A stretch of 5,880 bases of DNA from Erysipelotrichaceae bacterium (GTDB lineage Bacteria > Bacillota_I > Bacilli_A > Erysipelotrichales > Erysipelotrichaceae). Of this stretch, positions 4,941 through 5,880 are shown in pieces. Under the pieces are notes generated by a model. That model ran no database searches, was not told the origin of the DNA, and saw only the letters and a program-made list of their open reading frames with translations. The translations under genes were made by a program, and so were the position numbers. Location of the stretch: assembly GCA_019415435.1 (NCBI GenBank), contig DXZE01000068.1, positions 1 to 5,880 on the forward strand, read 5' to 3'. The stretch's first letter is position 1. Each line of letters opens with the position of its first letter.

Positions 4941-5877
4941 GAACTTCTCCTTTTGACTGACCGATCAGTATTCTGGTATTTCCATAAATTGTAACAGCAG
5001 GGGATGAAGCAGGGATGAGAATACTCTGTGTATAGGCAAGAGATTCCTTCTTTCCATTGCATATGTAATAAGCATCACTTCCAACATCGGAAAGGGTATA
5101 GAATCCTTTTCCATCTGGTTTAAATGTATATTCTCCCTGAACATCTGTTAATGTGACTCTTAGCCGCGGCATATCTGTCAGAACCTTGTTTACAACAGGT
5201 TCTGTTTCAGGATTGCTGATCTTTTCAGTTTTTGTCCCAAGCTTTACAACATCAAGGCTTTTTTCAATGTGAATTTCTCTTTCATTTCCATGACTGTCTT
5301 TTCTATGATAATCATAGAAGCGGTAAGTTGTATTGGAATTGGTTCCTACTTCTATTGCAAGTATGCCGGCACCTAAGGCATGCAGGGTTCCAGGTGGAAT
5401 TGCCACAAAGTCACCGCGTTTTACCGGAATATGATTTAAATGATCCTCAATAGTATCTGTATCAATAGCCTTTCTGATTTCTTCCTTACTCTTGAAATCA
5501 GAACCAGCGACTAATGAAGCGCCTGGATCTGCATCAAGGATGTACCAGCTTTCTGCCTTTCCTTCATCATCTTCATGTGCTAATGCATATGCATCGTCTG
5601 GATGTACCTGAATGGAAAGAGGACTTGCGGCATCCAGTATTGCAATTCTTAATCGTCTTGCAGAAGTACCCATGATTTCTTCTTTATGAGTATTGATTGC
5701 ATCTGTTAATGAGGTGCCTTTTAATCCTCCATTTTCAATTGTTGAACTGTATGTTTTATGAGCACTGATTTCCCATGAAGTGCCTTCATGGTGCCATTCT
5801 CTCTTTCTGATAACCGCAAGCTTATTTCCTGCCCATATTGTTTCATCGTATTTTACATTGCATTTAATCGGTTCCAT
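4921..5877 (-). CDS. manA: Mannose-6-phosphate isomerase, class I (short form)
   Basis: At 318 residues this matches the compact Bacillus-type ManA, a cytosolic zinc enzyme that interconverts mannose-6-P and fructose-6-P for mannose use and for making mannose-derived sugar nucleotides. Visible family blocks are EPIKCNVKYDETIWAGNKL (2-20), GTSWEISAHKTYSS (32-45), PLSIQVHPDDAYA (86-98; Gln90, His92), ESWYILDADPGA (109-120; Glu109), IPPGTLHALGAGILAIEVG (160-178; His166) and TTYRFYDYHRKD (183-194). All four expected metal ligands are present. The C-terminal third is a beta-rich second cupin-like half, as usual. The Met at 5877 gives a normal N-terminus for the family, but only 3 bases lie beyond it, so the ribosome binding site and promoter are outside the window and a slightly longer start cannot be ruled out. 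It is the first operon gene seen, and ends in TGA inside the next gene. Confidence 0.93.
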   Translation of the reverse strand: MEPIKCNVKYDETIWAGNKLAVIRKREWHHEGTSWEISAHKTYSSTIENGGLKGTSLTDAINTHKEEIMGTSARRLRIAILDAASPLSIQVHPDDAYALAHEDDEGKAESWYILDADPGASLVAGSDFKSKEEIRKAIDTDTIEDHLNHIPVKRGDFVAIPPGTLHALGAGILAIEVGTNSNTTYRFYDYHRKDSHGNEREIHIEKSLDVVKLGTKTEKISNPETEPVVNKVLTDMPRLRVTLTDVQGEYTFKPDGKGFYTLSDVGSDAYYICNGKKESLAYTQSILIPASSPAVTIYGNTRILIGQSKGEVHEDHIC

Positions 5878-5880
5878 AAC

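Overview
The window looks like chromosomal DNA of a low-GC Bacillota (Firmicutes), probably a gut anaerobe. The signs are a T-box leader, AGGAGG-type ribosome binding sites, short intrinsic terminators with U-tracts, and a sugar-phosphate isomerase set of the kind I know from intestinal Firmicutes. A member of the Erysipelotrichia or Clostridia is my guess; no rRNA or other marker gene is present to settle it. TGA is used as a normal stop (the gene ending at 4921), so the standard bacterial code applies.

Left part (1-790): a two-tier inverted repeat at the edge, possibly a scrap of an IS200/IS605-type element end, then an intrinsic terminator. On the minus strand follows a gene for a single-pass membrane protein with an acidic linker and a small beta-rich outer domain. 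A divergent intergenic region separates it from glycerate kinase.

Middle part (788-2640): a complete plus-strand glycerate 2-kinase gene, followed by a T-box tRNA-sensing leader with its own likely promoter and terminator. The leader now feeds a wreck: the C-terminal half of diaminopimelate epimerase (dapF), cut at its 5' side, out of frame with the best start codon, and carrying an in-frame TGA. This is a regulatory leader that has outlived its target gene.

Right part (2641-5880): a bidirectional terminator and then a tight minus-strand operon. In order of transcription it encodes a short class I mannose-6-phosphate isomerase, a cupin-type (archaeal-style) glucose-6-phosphate isomerase, and a long mannose-6-phosphate isomerase with an extra N-terminal domain resembling a nucleotide kinase that has lost its P-loop. 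The genes overlap by 20 and 14 bases. Together they would interconvert mannose-6-P, fructose-6-P and glucose-6-P. I see no defence system, CRISPR array, tRNA or rRNA gene. The most unusual items are the stranded T-box and the degenerate kinase domain fused to the isomerase.
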